DNA from: Symbiodinium natans
Taxonomy: Eukaryota; Sar; Dinophyceae; Suessiales; Symbiodiniaceae
Direction of reading: 5' to 3'
Length of the DNA: 64,000 nucleotides
NCBI GenBank assembly: GCA_905221605.1
Contig: CAJNDS010001335.1
Span: 817,938 to 881,937, forward strand
Under the pieces are notes generated by a model. That model ran no database searches. It was not told the DNA's origin and worked only from the letters and a program-made list of their open reading frames with translations. A program made the position numbers and the translations under genes. Below, piece by piece: positions 43,301 to 54,000 of this stretch. Every line of letters begins with the position of its first letter. Position 1 is the first letter of the stretch.

Positions 43301-46300
43301 TTGGGTGGGTGACCTTGGCGCCATGAACGTGGAGGTCCTTTAAGCCTTGAGCCTTTCAACTTCTGAGGTATTGAGCCCAGACCCTTAAGCCGGAAGCCGC
43401 AAGCTCTTCACCTCTAAGGGACCAAAACCCCAAATCCCAAATCCAAAACCCAAAACCCAAAGCCCAAAACCCCAAACCCAAACTCCAGACCCCACCTTAA
43501 ACCCTAACCCCGTCGCGAGGCACCTCTCCTCCGGTGGTTGAGGCTGCCAAGCAGCAAGAGGTGAGTTCAGGAACTCGGGTTTCGCGTGGAGGGCTGAGGG
43601 TTTAGGGTTTAGGGTTCAGAAGGGTGCAGTGGGGAAGTCCTCAACCCCAAGCCCCTAAACTCCCCAGACAAACCCCTACGCTCCCCGCGATGGAGTTCGA
43701 TAAGCCCCAAAACCCAAAGCCCCGAAGAACGCCGGTGACCTAGAATCTCAGGGGCTGTGGGTTTAGGTTTTGGGCTTTGGGGTCTTCAGGATGAGGGGTT
43801 TGGAGGTTTTAGGACTCAGGGCAAGCAGTTCCTGAGCTCGCTGGTCGGTTTTAGCAACAAGGGCTTGAGGGTTTAGTGTGTGAAGCTTAGCGTGTCTTCG
43901 TCCGGCTTAAAACTCTAAGCCTAAACTCTAGATCTGAAACCCAAAGCCCCAAACCCCAACTACAAACATGGCCTGTAGCTCTGGAGTCAACACATCCAGG
44001 CAGGGGGTTTAGGGGTTAAGGGGAGAAAAGCTCAGGGTAGTGGGTTTGAGTTTAGGGTTTAGGGTTTAGGGTTTAGGGTTTAGGGTTTAGGGTTTAGGGT
44101 TTAGGGTTTAGGGCTTCGGGCTTCGGGTTTAGGGTTTCAACCCTAAACCGTCAACCCCCCGAAAGTTCAAAACTCTCCCCAGATGTCTCCCAGGCATCCA
44201 GTGTTGAGGCTTCCAAGGAGCGAGACTGTTTGGCAGGGTTCAGAGGTTCAGGGTTTAGGTTGGGGGTTTAGTTTGGGGTTTCGGGTTTCGGCTGTGAGGT
44301 TTGGGGTCCAGGGTGTCGCTTACGGTTTGGGAGAGTTGTCCGGAATAGCCTGGCAGTGATCGCCCGAGCGCGACTCGGAGTAGCAATAGCCTGTCGGGGT
44401 TTAGGGTTTTGCAGAACTCTGCAAGCCCAGCTGGGCGGCACCAAGATAAGCAACAGCTCCTGTATTAGAGCATCAGAGGGAACTCTGTGAGCTGACTTTG
44501 GGGGTTCGCAATGACATAGGGAGTGCACGGAGATCGCGCCGGTGAATCCCTGAACCCAAAGCCTGAAGACCAGGATTGGTTTAGCCTGTAGGGTTTAGCG
44601 GTGCCCGGAGACATACCGTATGTTAGGATTCGGCATGTCTTCGTCAGTTGTGGGTTCTCGGGTGACATACCCTAAACCCCAAAACCTTAAACCCCAAGCC
44701 CTAAAGGGCAGAAACCCTAGTCCTGGACCCCAAGCCCTAAACCCTAAACCCAAAACCCAAAATCCCAAACCCTAAACCCTAAACCCTAAACCCTAAACCC
44801 TAAACCCTAAACCCTAAACCCTAAACCCTAAACCCTAAACCCTAAACCCTAAACCCTAAACCCTAAACCCATACCCTAAACCCCAAACCGAAGCCCTGCA
44901 CCGACCGAGATGCCGCCAGGAGGCGCTAAAGGGTCCCCGCCTCGCCCTTGCGGAAGGCTCTGTGGGTTTAGGGTTTAGGGTTTAGGGTTTAGGGTTTAGG
45001 GTTTAGGGTTTAGGGTCCCCGCCTCGCCCTTGCAGAAGGCTCTGTGGGTTCAGGGCTTAGCGCCTTCAGGGTTTAGGGTTGCCCTAAGCCCGAAACCCTG
45101 AGCCCCAAACCCTAAACCCTAAACCCCAAACCCCAAAGCCTAAACCCCAAGCCCCAAACCCTAAACCCCAAACCCCAAACCCTAAACCCTAAACCCTAAA
45201 CCCCAAGCCCCAAACCCTAAACCCTAAACCCCAAACCCTAAACCCTAAACCCTAAACCTTAAACTTTCAGATGAGCCCACAAGGGTCGAAGTGCGGCTGC
45301 CAGGCGCAGCCGGGCGCATCTCAGCCGAGCTCCGGGAGCACCAGGAGCCGCCGGGGCACCTGGCCATGTGAGGGGGGTTTGGGGTTTAGGGGTTTGGGGT
45401 TTAGGGTTTAGGGTTTAGGGTTTAGGGCGTTTAGGGTGTAGGGTTTGGGGTTCAGGGTTCAGGGTTTGGGGTTCAGGGTTTGGGTTTAGGGTTAGGGTTT
45501 TGGGGGGTTCAGGGTTTCGGGCCTGAGGGCTTAGGATGGGGTAGGCTTTGATGGGGTTCAGAGTTTCGGGCTTGAGGACTTAGGATAGGGTTTGGGGCTT
45601 TGGAGCCTCCACAATGCTGGGTCGCCCTGAGCTTCTGCCAATAGAGGGTTTAGGGTTTAGGGGTTTAGGGAATACGGGGCTTAGTCTTGCGTAGACTTCA
45701 AAGGCTTTTTCGGGGTTTAGCTCTTTGGGATCAAGAGGTTTTGGTCTTTAGGGGTTAGGGTTCAGGGTGACGCTCGAACCAGACGGGGTTTCGGGTTGGG
45801 GGTTTGGGGGTGTAGGGGTTTAGGGGTTTAGGGCCGAAGGCCAAGACTCCTAACCCCCTACACCTAACCCTGAACCCCAAAACCCCAAAATCTCAAGCTC
45901 CCAAGCCCTGAACCCTAGGCCCTAAGCCCAAACCACAAGCCCTAATTATCGGTGATAGAAAGACAGTGCTAGAGTCCAACCATCCCCTTTCCCTAAACCC
46001 TAAACCCTAAACCCTAAACCCTAAACCCTAAACCCTAAACCCGAAGCCCTAAACCCTGAACCCTAAACCCTGAACCCGAAACCCGAAACCCTAAACAATT
46101 TCTTGTTTATTTGGGGACCCCATGACATGAATCCAAGGGAGCTTGAGGGCTGTCGGCTGTTTCCAGGGTTTAGGGTTCAGGGTTTAGGGGTTCAGGGTTT
46201 GGGGTTTAGGCTTTAGGGTTTGAGATTTCAGGATGTAGGGTGTAGGGTTTGGGGTTCAGAGGCGGAGGGCTTGGACTTTCATGGGCTCCTCTAGATCCCT

Positions 46301-47878
46301 GCAGTTGAAGCCTAAACTCCCGGCGCCCTGTTCCCAAACCCCTAAACGTGTCGGGGGCTGGGAGGATTCGTTCATGCGGAAGACGGGGGGTGAGTCAACC
46401 TTTTGGGGTTTAGGATTTGGAGCAGGAACTTCTGCTTTAGGGGAAGATCATGCCCCACTCAACCATTAACAGCCACAGAAGCCAACAGAAACGCATCCAT
46501 CTTTCCACAGCCCTTAAACCACAAGCCCTCTAGACTTTCAACCCGAACCTGTAAACCCTAGACCCTAGAAACCCCCAACCCTATAGACCCCGGTGAAGGT
46601 TTGCTGACGTCTTCGACGAGCTGCTTGGTGGGAAGAGATGGCGTTGTTTGACGTGGATTCGAGGTATGGCTGTTGCTAGTCAACGCTGAATCTCCTCTCA
46701 ACTCAAGGTACCCTAAACCCTAAACCCTGGACTCGGAATTCCAAGCCGCTGCGGGTGTTTCATTTGCCCAGCACCAAGCAACGGGAAGGAGCTGCAGCCC
46801 CCACCCCCCTCCCTCAAACTCCAAAACTCCAATCCCTGAACGCTAAACCCTAAACCCTAAACCCTCAACCCTCAACCCTCAACCCTCAACCCTAAACCCT
46901 AAACCCTAAACCCTAAACCCTAAACCCTAAACCCTAAACCTTAAACCCTAAACCCGAAACCCTAAACCCTCAACCCTAAACCTAAACCCCCTAAACCCTA
47001 AACCTAACCCTAAACCCTAAACCCTAAACCCTAAACCCTAAACCCTAAACCCTAAACCCTAAACCCTAAACCCTAAACCCTAAACCCTAAACCCTAAACC
47101 CTAAACCCTAAACCCTAAACCCTAAACCCTAAACCCTAAACCCTAAACCCTAAACCCTAACCCTAAACCAAACCCGAAAGCCTAAAGCCTAAAGCCTAAA
47201 GCCGAAACCCTAAACCCTAAACCCTAATCCCTACACCCTCCCCCAGACCCTGCAAAACCTCCGAAATTTCGAGCCCTAAGCTCCATATACTCCGAGGAGG
47301 CGCTCCTGGTCCTTAACCCTCAACCCCCTGCGTCAAGACACGGCCTCCACGGGTCGTGCTCCAGGACCCAAGTCCCAACGCCCTTCCATGAATCCTTTTC
47401 TTGTGCCTAGAAACAGGGCTTCTGCTACAGTGATTGGTGAGGTTCCCTCCGAAGTCTTGAGTTTATACATGGGGGTGTCCTTCTGGGGATGCCACTAAAC
47501 CCTTGCCCCTGAACCCGAGACCCTTAGACCCTAAACCTTAAGCTTCTCACGAGTGCAGCGCACTTCAGCCTAGAACACCCTGAGCCCCAAAAAGTCCTCA
47601 ACCTGAAAACCCCCTCAACTTCAGAACCCTAAAGAACCTATCCTAATCCCCCTAAACCCTCACCCAAACCCCCATAACCCCCCTTGAGCCCCAAACCCTA
47701 AACCCTAAACCCTAAACCCTAAACCCTAACCCCTAAACCCTAACCCCTAAACCCTAAACCCTAAACCCTGAACCCTGAACCCTAAACCCTAAACCCTAAA
47801 CCCGCCCCGAGGCAGATCTGCCTGGAGCCTGGCTGGCTGCGGCTGAGTCCGCCAAAGGACAAGTTGGACGAGGCCTGA
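36431..47878 (+). CDS. gene B: multi-exon gene of unknown function in telomere-like introns
   Basis: Short exons sit where CCCTAAA arrays give way to TTTAGGG arrays. Best exons: 36431-36461, 39091-39145 (PWPSWSPEELLT), 41192-41291 (WERAFSIWLSHAPEAILRVL), 41420-41507 (PEDVESEGNPSPSMPLARK), 41935-41990, 43130-43208, 43520-43560 (SPPVVEAAKQQE), 44183-44237, 44920-44965 (EALKGPRLALAEGSV), 45271-45367 (RVEVRLPGAAGRISAELREH), 46599-46663 (FADVFDELLGGK) and terminal 47812-47878 (LRLSPPKDKLDEA, TGA). Phase agrees for the pairs 41192/41420, 41420/41935, 43130/43520, 44920/45271 and 45271/46599. Other junctions are unresolved, so exons may be missing, or two genes may be merged: 45271-45371 could itself end in ATG TGA. 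No family is recognised. Confidence 0.5.
36464..36535 (+). repeat. TTTAGGG array after gene B first exon
   Basis: About ten TTTAGGG units starting two bases after a candidate donor. Confidence 0.9.
37312..37655. repeat. CCCTAAA array and a diverged ~60-base direct repeat
   Basis: CCCTAAA units at 37312-37361. Further on, 37539-37595 and 37600-37655 are two diverged copies containing ACTATATGGGGCTCCTGAGT and ACTATATAGGGCTCCTTTAG. The segment 37490-37530 matches one arm of the palindrome at 57.4 kb. Confidence 0.6.
38060..38177 (+). mobile_element. 118-base inverted-repeat element with TACAG ends
   Basis: The 28-base ends (38060-38087 and 38150-38177) are reverse complements at about 24 positions, starting TACAGCAAATGCC and ending GGAGTTTACTGTA. 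TA dinucleotides at both ends fit a Tc1/mariner-type MITE. A partial copy (AAACTCCAAAAGGTTGGAAC) lies at 41712-41731. Confidence 0.75.
39217..39740 (+). repeat. TTTAGGG and GGGGTTTA variant arrays
   Basis: TTTAGGG units at 39217-39267, then long runs of GGGGGTTT(A/G)GGGGTTT variants. Likely the 5' part of a gene B intron. Confidence 0.85.
39904..39992 (+). mobile_element. small inverted-repeat element (GGGGGTTT/AAACCCCC family)
   Basis: Left arm GGGGGTTTTACGAAAATAGG and right arm GTATTTTAAACCCCC are imperfect reverse complements. Related to 11925-12020, 26842-26934 and 58989-59091. Confidence 0.65.
40064..40425. repeat. CCCTAAA array and CCCTCAA variant array
   Basis: CCCTAAA units at 40064-40178, then about 19 CCCTCAA units (40285-40425). 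Confidence 0.95.
40520..41160. other. intron-like DNA of gene B, no firm exon
   Basis: TTTAGGG runs at 40520-40540, 40918-40970 and 41088-41140, with unique DNA at 40.55-40.91 kb. A 98-codon minus-strand frame lies there, without a recognisable motif. Confidence 0.35.
42002..42755. repeat. TTTAGGG arrays followed by CCCTAAA arrays
   Basis: TTTAGGG units at 42002-42130 and 42200-42275, CCCTAAA-like at 42400-42475 and 42690-42755. T-first and C-last order as expected of one gene B intron. Confidence 0.85.
44047..44125 (+). repeat. TTTAGGG array
   Basis: About 11 TTTAGGG units in the intron between the 43520 and 44183 exons. Confidence 0.9.
44740..45260. repeat. CCCTAAA array, duplicated exon piece, TTTAGGG array, CCCTAAA array
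   Basis: CCCTAAA (44740-44890), exon (44920-44965), TTTAGGG (44966-45012), a second copy of the last 35 bases of that exon (45014-45049), then CCCTAAA/CCCCAAA units (45075-45260). Confidence 0.9.
46820..47240. repeat. long CCCTAAA array
   Basis: About 50 units, the longest continuous heptamer run in the window, with CCCTCAA variants at its start. Confidence 0.95.
47241..47690. other. intronic unique DNA of gene B, nothing recognised
   Basis: Unique sequence between CCCTAAA arrays. It carries no T-type array and no exon that I can support. Confidence 0.35.
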
Positions 47879-48599
47879 AGCTAACTTTGTGGTACTTTAC
47901 TGTAACTTTAGATCCTTACCCTTTTTGGGTTTAGGGTTTAGGGTTTAGGGTTTAGGGGTTTCTTAATAAGGCAGCTAAAAGTTTAATTTTTAGCTACCCT
48001 CCTGAGTGCAGCCAAGATAAGGCCTCAAAGGTTCAGGGTTGAGAGGGTTTCGGGTCTAGGGTTTAAGGGTTTGGGGTTTAGGGTTTAGGGTTTAGGGCTT
48101 GGGGTTTTGGAGATGTTTTTTAGAGGCTGCTACAGCCGCAAAGGCTGGGGGGCTTGGGGGCGTTTTAGGGGTTTGAAAGGTTTAGGAATATTGAGGGTTT
48201 TAGGGTTTAGGGGTTTAGGAGTTTAGGGGCTTTGGGCTTTTGGGGTTTGAGCGTTAGGGGTTTGTGGGTGTAGGGCTCTTGGGTTTGGGTTTAGGGTTTA
48301 GAGGTTCAGCAGTTCGAGTGGTTTCGGTTTTGCGGTTTTAGGCGTTAGGGTTCAGATTACTCCCCCTTGTAAATGCCCTGTCTTAAAGAATCTTACAAAA
48401 GCCCTTCTTGAACCCCCCCTCTTCAAACTGAAGCCCTGCAACTTGTTTCAACCCTCAACCCTATAACCCCGGAACCCAAACCCTAAACCCCTAAACCCCG
48501 AAACCCCCAAACCCTAAAACCCTAAACCCGTAAACCCTGAACCCCTAAACCCCGAAACCCCTACACCCCAAACCCAAGACCCTAAAGCCACCCGAACAG

Positions 48600-50503
48600 G
48601 TGAAGCTCTGCGATCCCGCTGGTGGGGCGCTGGGCAGGTTTCGGGCTTCTTGGGGGTGTCGTGATAGGTATGGGGGTCCTCTTAGGGTTTTTGGGGTTTG
48701 GGGTTAAGGGATTAGGGTCTTTAGGGTTTTGGGACAAGGCTCTTGACTAGGCTCTTCAGGGTTTGCAGCGCTGTTGGAGGTTCTGGTTCCGTCTTTTTTG
48801 TTACGGGTGAATTTCGGTGCTGTATGATGTTTTTGAAAAGGCTTTCTTGTTTTTGAGTTGGAGGTGTACTGGGTGTAAAGGTTTGTTTCCACTTTGTTTG
48901 CGGGAAACGATCCCCAAAACTCTTGAAGCCCAAAGGGCCTCAAAATCTTAAGTTTCAGTCCGAAGCCTCCAAAGAGGGGTCAGGTTGGAGTTACGTAGGC
49001 CTTCGGGGTGCTTAGGGACAACGGGCCTAAAAGCCCCTGAAACCCTCAAGCCTGATAGTTGGGACCAGGCCACGCTGTGCTGAGTGTGTGGCTCTTGTCG
49101 GCTTGAACAAAACCCTAAACCCTAAACCCTAAACCCTAAACCCTAAACCCTAAACCCTAAACCCTAAACCCTAAACCCTAAGCCCTAAGCCCTAAACCCT
49201 AAACCCTACAAACCCTAAACCCTAAACCCTAAACCCATGGGTTCAGAAAGGGCCCCGGAAGATGCCAAGGCGCCAAAGCCAAAGAAGAGGAGGAGGCAGG
49301 GCAGAAAGGTTGCAGGGAGGGCATAGGTTTTGTTTAGGGGTTAGGGTTTAGGGTTAGGGTTTAGGGTGTGGGGATTTTGGGGTTTAGGGGGGGGTTTGGG
49401 GGTTGGGGGCTTAGGGGGGATTTGGGGGGTTAGGGGGGTTTAGGGAGGTTTAGGGAGGCTTAGGGAAGCTTAGGGGTGTTTTAGGGGCTTAGGGGGTTTA
49501 GAGTTTAGGGTTTAGGGTTTAGGGTTTAGGGCTTGGGGTACCGGCCACCGTGCAAAGGTGGCGAGGCTTTTCTCGCTCACTGCGGCCTTCCGCCCGCGGT
49601 CTGTCGAGCTGCCTACGGACCTGGGCTTGGGGTTTAGGGTTTAGGGTTTAGGGTTTAGGGTTTAGGGTTTAGGGTTTAGGGTTTAGGGTTTAGGGTTGAG
49701 GGTCTAGGGTCAAGGGTTTGGGTTTCAGGGTTTAGGGTTTGCAGCGTTGAGGCAGCAGAGGTGGAAGTTCAGACTCGAGGCTTGTTTCGGGTTCACGAAG
49801 CACACTTAGTTTTTTATTTTATTTTATTATTTTTTTTTTTTTGGGGGGGGGGGGGGGGGGTGTGGGAGGGATGAAATTCCGTGCAGCACTTTTTGGGCGC
49901 CATGATCAAGCAAGATCTCATCATTGAAGTTAGAACGAGGGGCCCTGAGGGCCCTGAACGTGGAACCCTTCACCATGCTGCAATGGCGAACCGAAGAAGG
50001 GCCGCAGACTTTAGGGTTTGGGGTTTGGGTTTAGGGTTTAGGGTTAAGGGTTTGGGGTTTAGGGTTTAGTTTAGGGTTTAGGGTGTAGAGCCAGCCTCGA
50101 AGGGCCCAGAGTTTTTGATCAGCCTTTGCATGTGGCTTCGGGGTTCAGGGTTTAGCGTTTAGGGTTTAGGGTCAACCGAACGAACCTCCATCTGAAGCTC
50201 TGGGGCAAAGAAGACGGAGGGGACTGTCCTCCACAGCAGGGACCTGAGGCACACCAGATGACTTGACTGGGGTCTAGCTCTTCTACTCCAAAACAAACCA
50301 GAAGCCGCAAGCCCATAAATAGGTGATGAACCCCCAGCACCTTAATCTGCCTAAGCGCGAACCGTTTCTTGATGGCGCGAGAGCTTGCGGGTGGGGATTG
50401 CGGGTGGGGGGAAAGGGATTAGGTGCAAGTAGCAGGAGCTGAAGCCCTTCATTCCAGACTTCATACCTGCCATTGGCGAGGCCCTTGGGGCATTCATGTC
50501 CGG
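48600..50503 (+). CDS. gene C: exon chain including a KPFIPDFIPAIG exon
   Basis: Exons 49247-49308 (KAPKPKKRRRQGRK, nuclear-signal-like; an ATG at 49237 could start it), 49558-49631 (VARLFSLTAAFRPRSVELP), 49745-49790 (VEAAEVEVQTRGLFR) and 49887-50015 (HFLGAMIKQDLIIEVRTRG) join with matching phase 0, 2, 0. Weaker exons are 48600-48637 and 50103-50142. Exon 50436-50503 has textbook borders (AGCAG/G and GG/GTAAG) and encodes ELKPFIPDFIPAIGEALGAF. The PFIPDFIPAIG peptide is very close to a conserved motif of the intraflagellar-transport protein IFT46, but the other exons do not resemble that protein, so I do not name the gene. Exons 51298-51316 and 51871-51928 could link it in frame to the gene at 52448. 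Confidence 0.5.
49110..49236. repeat. CCCTAAA array before gene C exon
   Basis: About 15 CCCTAAA/CCCTAAG units ending directly at the CCATGGGTTCAG that precedes the exon. Confidence 0.95.
49629..49700 (+). repeat. TTTAGGG array at a donor site
   Basis: Begins at the GGGTTTAGG that contains the donor of exon 49558-49631. About ten units follow. Confidence 0.95.
49810..49862 (+). repeat. T-rich tract followed by poly-G
   Basis: A T-rich stretch of about 30 bases, then about 18 G, ending some 24 bases before the acceptor of exon 49887-50015. Confidence 0.95.
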
Positions 50504-51116
50504 GTAAGATCTGGGATCCATATACCCGAAACCCTAAACCCTAAACCCTAAACCCTGTAAGAGCTTGGGGAGCCAGGAGTTTCGGCTACTTCATATGCCT
50601 CAGAGGCGGCTCCATGCTAAACCTACACCTGGCACCCCTGAACCCCTACAAGCCCTGTGAACCTACATCCTGCACGGGTTTAGGGTTCAGGGTTTAGGGT
50701 ATAGGGTTCAGGGTTTAGGGTTTAGGGTTTAGGGTTCAGGGTTTAGGGTTTAGGGACACCCCTGAAACCGCAAGTGCACCCCTGTCCCCCCTAACTCCTA
50801 GCAGGATTGCGGGGTTTAGCTCAGCAATTCCCCTCGCCATCAGAGAATCCCGCAAGGTATCAGTGGATCCCCCAAGACCTGCACAGAACCCCTGGAGTGC
50901 CCACTGGCAAATATCCTGACACCGTATCCCACAGAGTATCCTTTAAGTGCCCAATCCGGGATGAATTCTGGTGGTAATTGATTAGTCTGCAAGATGGGGG
51001 TGTTCGAAGTAAGTGGTGTTTGCCTTGATTGTGCGTGTGCGGAAGTGGGGTGGTTGTTGTGGGGTGGATGTGAGGGGTGAAAGCCCTAAACTTCCCTAAA
51101 CCCCGCACCCTAAACC

Positions 51117-51148
<32 letters not shown>

Positions 51149-51765
51149 ACCCGAAACCCTAAACCCTAAACCCTAAACCCTAAACCCTAAATCCTAAACC
51201 CTAAACCCACATGATTTTCGAAAGTTTGCGGTGTTAAGTTTCCGGTGTTTCTTGCGCAGGTTCCCTTCTCGCAGGCGCCGCCGCGGCCCACCCTCAGCGT
51301 TCTTGAGGCAGGAAGAGTTTAGGGTCTAAACCCACACCCAAGACCCTAAACCCTAACCCCAAACCCCAAACCCTAAACCCTGAGCCCTAAACCCCAAACC
51401 CTAAACCCAAATTTCGGGTTTGTAGGGTTCAGGCTTTGGGGTTTCGGGTTTAAGATTCAGGGTTTAGGGCCTAGGATTTTCTGTTCACCAGAGGTTCCCT
51501 TCTGACTGCGAGGGGTTCCAAGAATTCGGCCTACCCTAAACCCAAACCCTACACCTAAACCCTAAACCCTAAACCCTAAACCCTAAACCCTAAACCCGAA
51601 ACCCTAAACCCTAAATCCTAAACCCTAAACCCTAAACCCTAAACCCTACTCTGGTAAGGGGGGTCAGAACCCGGAATGCCCCCTGGGTTGGACGACTAAA
51701 GGTGAAGGCGAGCCACACCTGTAAATTACCCAAACCCCTAAAGCTGGGTTAGGATTTAGGGTTTA

Positions 51766-51860
51766 TAGGGTTTAGGGCTTAGGGCTTAGGGTTTAGGGTT
51801 TAGGGTTTAGGGTTTAGGGTTTAGGGTTTAGGGTTTAGGGTTTAGGGTTTAGGGTTTAGG
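51766..51860 (+). repeat. TTTAGGG array
   Basis: About 13 TTTAGGG units, unusually placed just upstream of the tentative exon 51871-51928 rather than downstream of one. Confidence 0.9.
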
Positions 51861-52021
51861 GCGCTTGCAGGCCAAGGAGTTGTCAAGCCCGCCGCCGCAA
51901 TTGAAGCAGCTGCAACTGCATCTGGTGGGTTTAGGGCTTCGGAGACTTCGGATCTAGGGTTTTTAGGCTATGCAAGATCTTTTCCACCCCCAAAAAATAG
52001 AACAAAGAGAACCAGAGATGT

Positions 52022-52078
52022 AAGCATATATACAGATATACATACACATATGGTTATGTGTATATATATATATATAGG
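52022..52078. repeat. TA/CA microsatellite
   Basis: Alternating TATATA, CATACACATATG and TATATATATA words, partly palindromic. Confidence 0.9.
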
Positions 52079-52447
52079 TACACGTCTGAAACAGAACAAC
52101 AAATATCAAACCGAAATGCCTGACTCGGCAGCAGGGCGTCTGACTCAGGTGTGGCATTTAGGGTTTAGGGTTTAGGCTTTTGGTTTTTTTGGGTTGCCCG
52201 GACCTAAAGAGCCCAAGAAGTTTCAAGGAACCTGAAACCCTAAACTGCAGCCCCTAAGAAGCCCACAGGGCTCAAAGACAAGGGAGGCCCGGAAGCCCTA
52301 CTCTAGGTGCCTAAACGTTTAGGGTTTAGGGTTCAAGGTTTAGGGTTTCGGGTTTAGGGTTTAGGGTTTAGGGTTTAGGGGCTTCGCCCTTGCGCCAGCA
52401 CAGTGTTTTGTTGAGTTGTCGACAAACAATGGTGATTTAAACTGAAG

Positions 52448-53704
52448 GTTTGCTCAGTGTGCTCGATCTTTTTGAGGCCTTTTTGGACTTGGATGCCATT
52501 GTGGGTTCTTGGGCTCTCCAGGGCTTTTAGGATTTTTCGCCCAGCAGACCCCACGAAGCCGAGAGTTTCACAAGTTCAAAGGTCGACGATTTTGACTACC
52601 GATCGCTTCGAAATTTGCAAGTATTCAACCCCGGTCGCACTCCGGAGATCGCGTTTCGGCTCAGCTCGGACAACTTTGGCATGTAACTCTTCAAAAGATC
52701 GCCGTGGCCTTATTCAGCTGTTAGGTGTTGCTTTCTGCGCCTGAAACATGCGCCTGTGGCTTGGAAGTGCTGGCCCTCAACTGCGCCCTCACTTGGGACC
52801 TACACGCACTTGGTGGCCGCCTGTTCTGCCCCTTTCGATGGCGGGCGGTGCCTCGCACTTGGTGTTCCCGGCTATTCGGTGCCTGAAAGACTCCCATCTG
52901 GAGGCTCTGGACGTCGTGTGCGTGGGTGACTTGATTACAGGTGCGCCCGGAAGTGGTCAAAGAAGACCTGAGCCGCGCAGACGCCCTAATTACGATTGTT
53001 CTCAACGGAGCGCGCCAGCCTGAAGAACGGCCAGTGGCTGGGCCGCTCCTGCTCAACCTGCGCCTGCCTAAGACCAGGTTGAGGCGAAGGCAAAACATTG
53101 CCGAGGAAGTGTTTCACCGAAACATGTTTTCCTACGTGCGAGAGGTGCGTGATGTCTGAAATATTGGGCTTCGTTTGGAATTCATTGATCCGTGCGACCG
53201 CAGGATATTTCATGAGTTGGGTCGTGAGGTCTCATGTTTCGTGGGCATGGGGGTTTCTGCACATGCATCAGACCGGATGAGAAGCGAAGCGGTTGATGGC
53301 AGGATGACCCGGGATGTTTATCTCGCAATTAAGGCGACGAGATTGTCCTGAGTAGCTTACCCGAGCTCGGTCAGAATTGCTTAGACAACGACTTCACGGG
53401 ATGTTTATCATTTACTGGCCGATGCCGGCAGACGACCTAGCCAGGCACGCAAGTTGTTCGTGCTTTCTTCTTGGTGATCCGATATCACACCGCTCCCGAG
53501 ATGCAAGTCACAAACCTGCCTTTCATGGTGAGGCTCCTCAATTTCGGCGAAGGTTGAAACTTTGTCTGAGTGAAGACCGCTCTCAGCAACTTCACTGGCG
53601 TTGTGGCCAAGGTCACCCAGAGCATCTCAGGGATTACATTATCGGCAGGCTTGCTCGCAGTTAAGAAGCCTATCGTGGGCCTGACCACAAGGAGCATGTG
53701 TTAA
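52448..53704 (+). CDS. gene E: compact-intron gene of unknown function
   Basis: Eight exons join in one frame: 52448-52476, 52531-52682, 52725-52878, 52941-53146, 53204-53333, 53385-53459, 53501-53527, 53576-53704 (TAA). The introns are 54, 42, 62, 57, 51, 41 and 48 bases. Donors are GT or GC (GAG/GCC, GT/GCG, AAG/GCG) and acceptors AG. Every in-frame stop falls inside a predicted intron. Peptides include VDDFDYRSLRNLQVFNPGR, APFDGGRCLALGVPGYS, RADALITIVLNGARQPEER, HRNMFSYVREV, FHELGREVSCFVGMGV, and a hydrophobic end (TGVVAKVTQSISGITLSAGL). About 300 residues. I recognise no family. Its 5' end is open: exon 51871-51928 (KELSSPPPQLKQLQLHLVG) fits by phase, so this may be the 3' part of gene C. 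Confidence 0.65.
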
Positions 53705-54000
53705 TGGGCCCGTGGTATTACTATCTTCACATTAAGTCATACGGACTCATAAAAAATGTTGCTAGAAAATGCCCGCCCATTAAGTAACCAAAATATGCGA
53801 GAGAAAAGCCGCTCCTAAAAAGATTTCCTAAAAAGCCAGGCAAAGATAATATATTGCCATACAGTCATATTTTCTAGCAGACATTATTTCGTTCATAAAA
53901 TTCTTTAGTCTTTTTACCATTATCTTCTCGCGGGATATTATTACAGCATGTTTACAATATTCTTTTCACCTGGGCACCACACTGCGCCGGCGAGACCTAA
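53705..54000 (+). other. AT-rich 3' flank of gene E
   Basis: The most AT-rich intergenic DNA of the right half. It contains the inverted-repeat element at 53755-53885 and otherwise nothing recognised. Confidence 0.5.
53755..53885 (+). mobile_element. 131-base inverted-repeat element
   Basis: Ends AATGTTGCTAGAAAAT (53755-53770) and ATTTTCTAGCAGACATT (53869-53885) are reverse complements with one extra base. MITE-like. Confidence 0.6.

Noticed and set aside
52748-53023. Unspliced frames over gene E (for example RTWWPPVLPLSMAGG)
   Set aside because: The spliced frame with seven short introns is longer, avoids every stop, and uses valid splice signals throughout.
53155-53664. Unspliced frame from 53377 (QRLHGMFIIYWPMPADD)
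   Set aside because: Open for 95 codons, but it conflicts with the phase-consistent exons of gene E that end in a hydrophobic tail and a stop.
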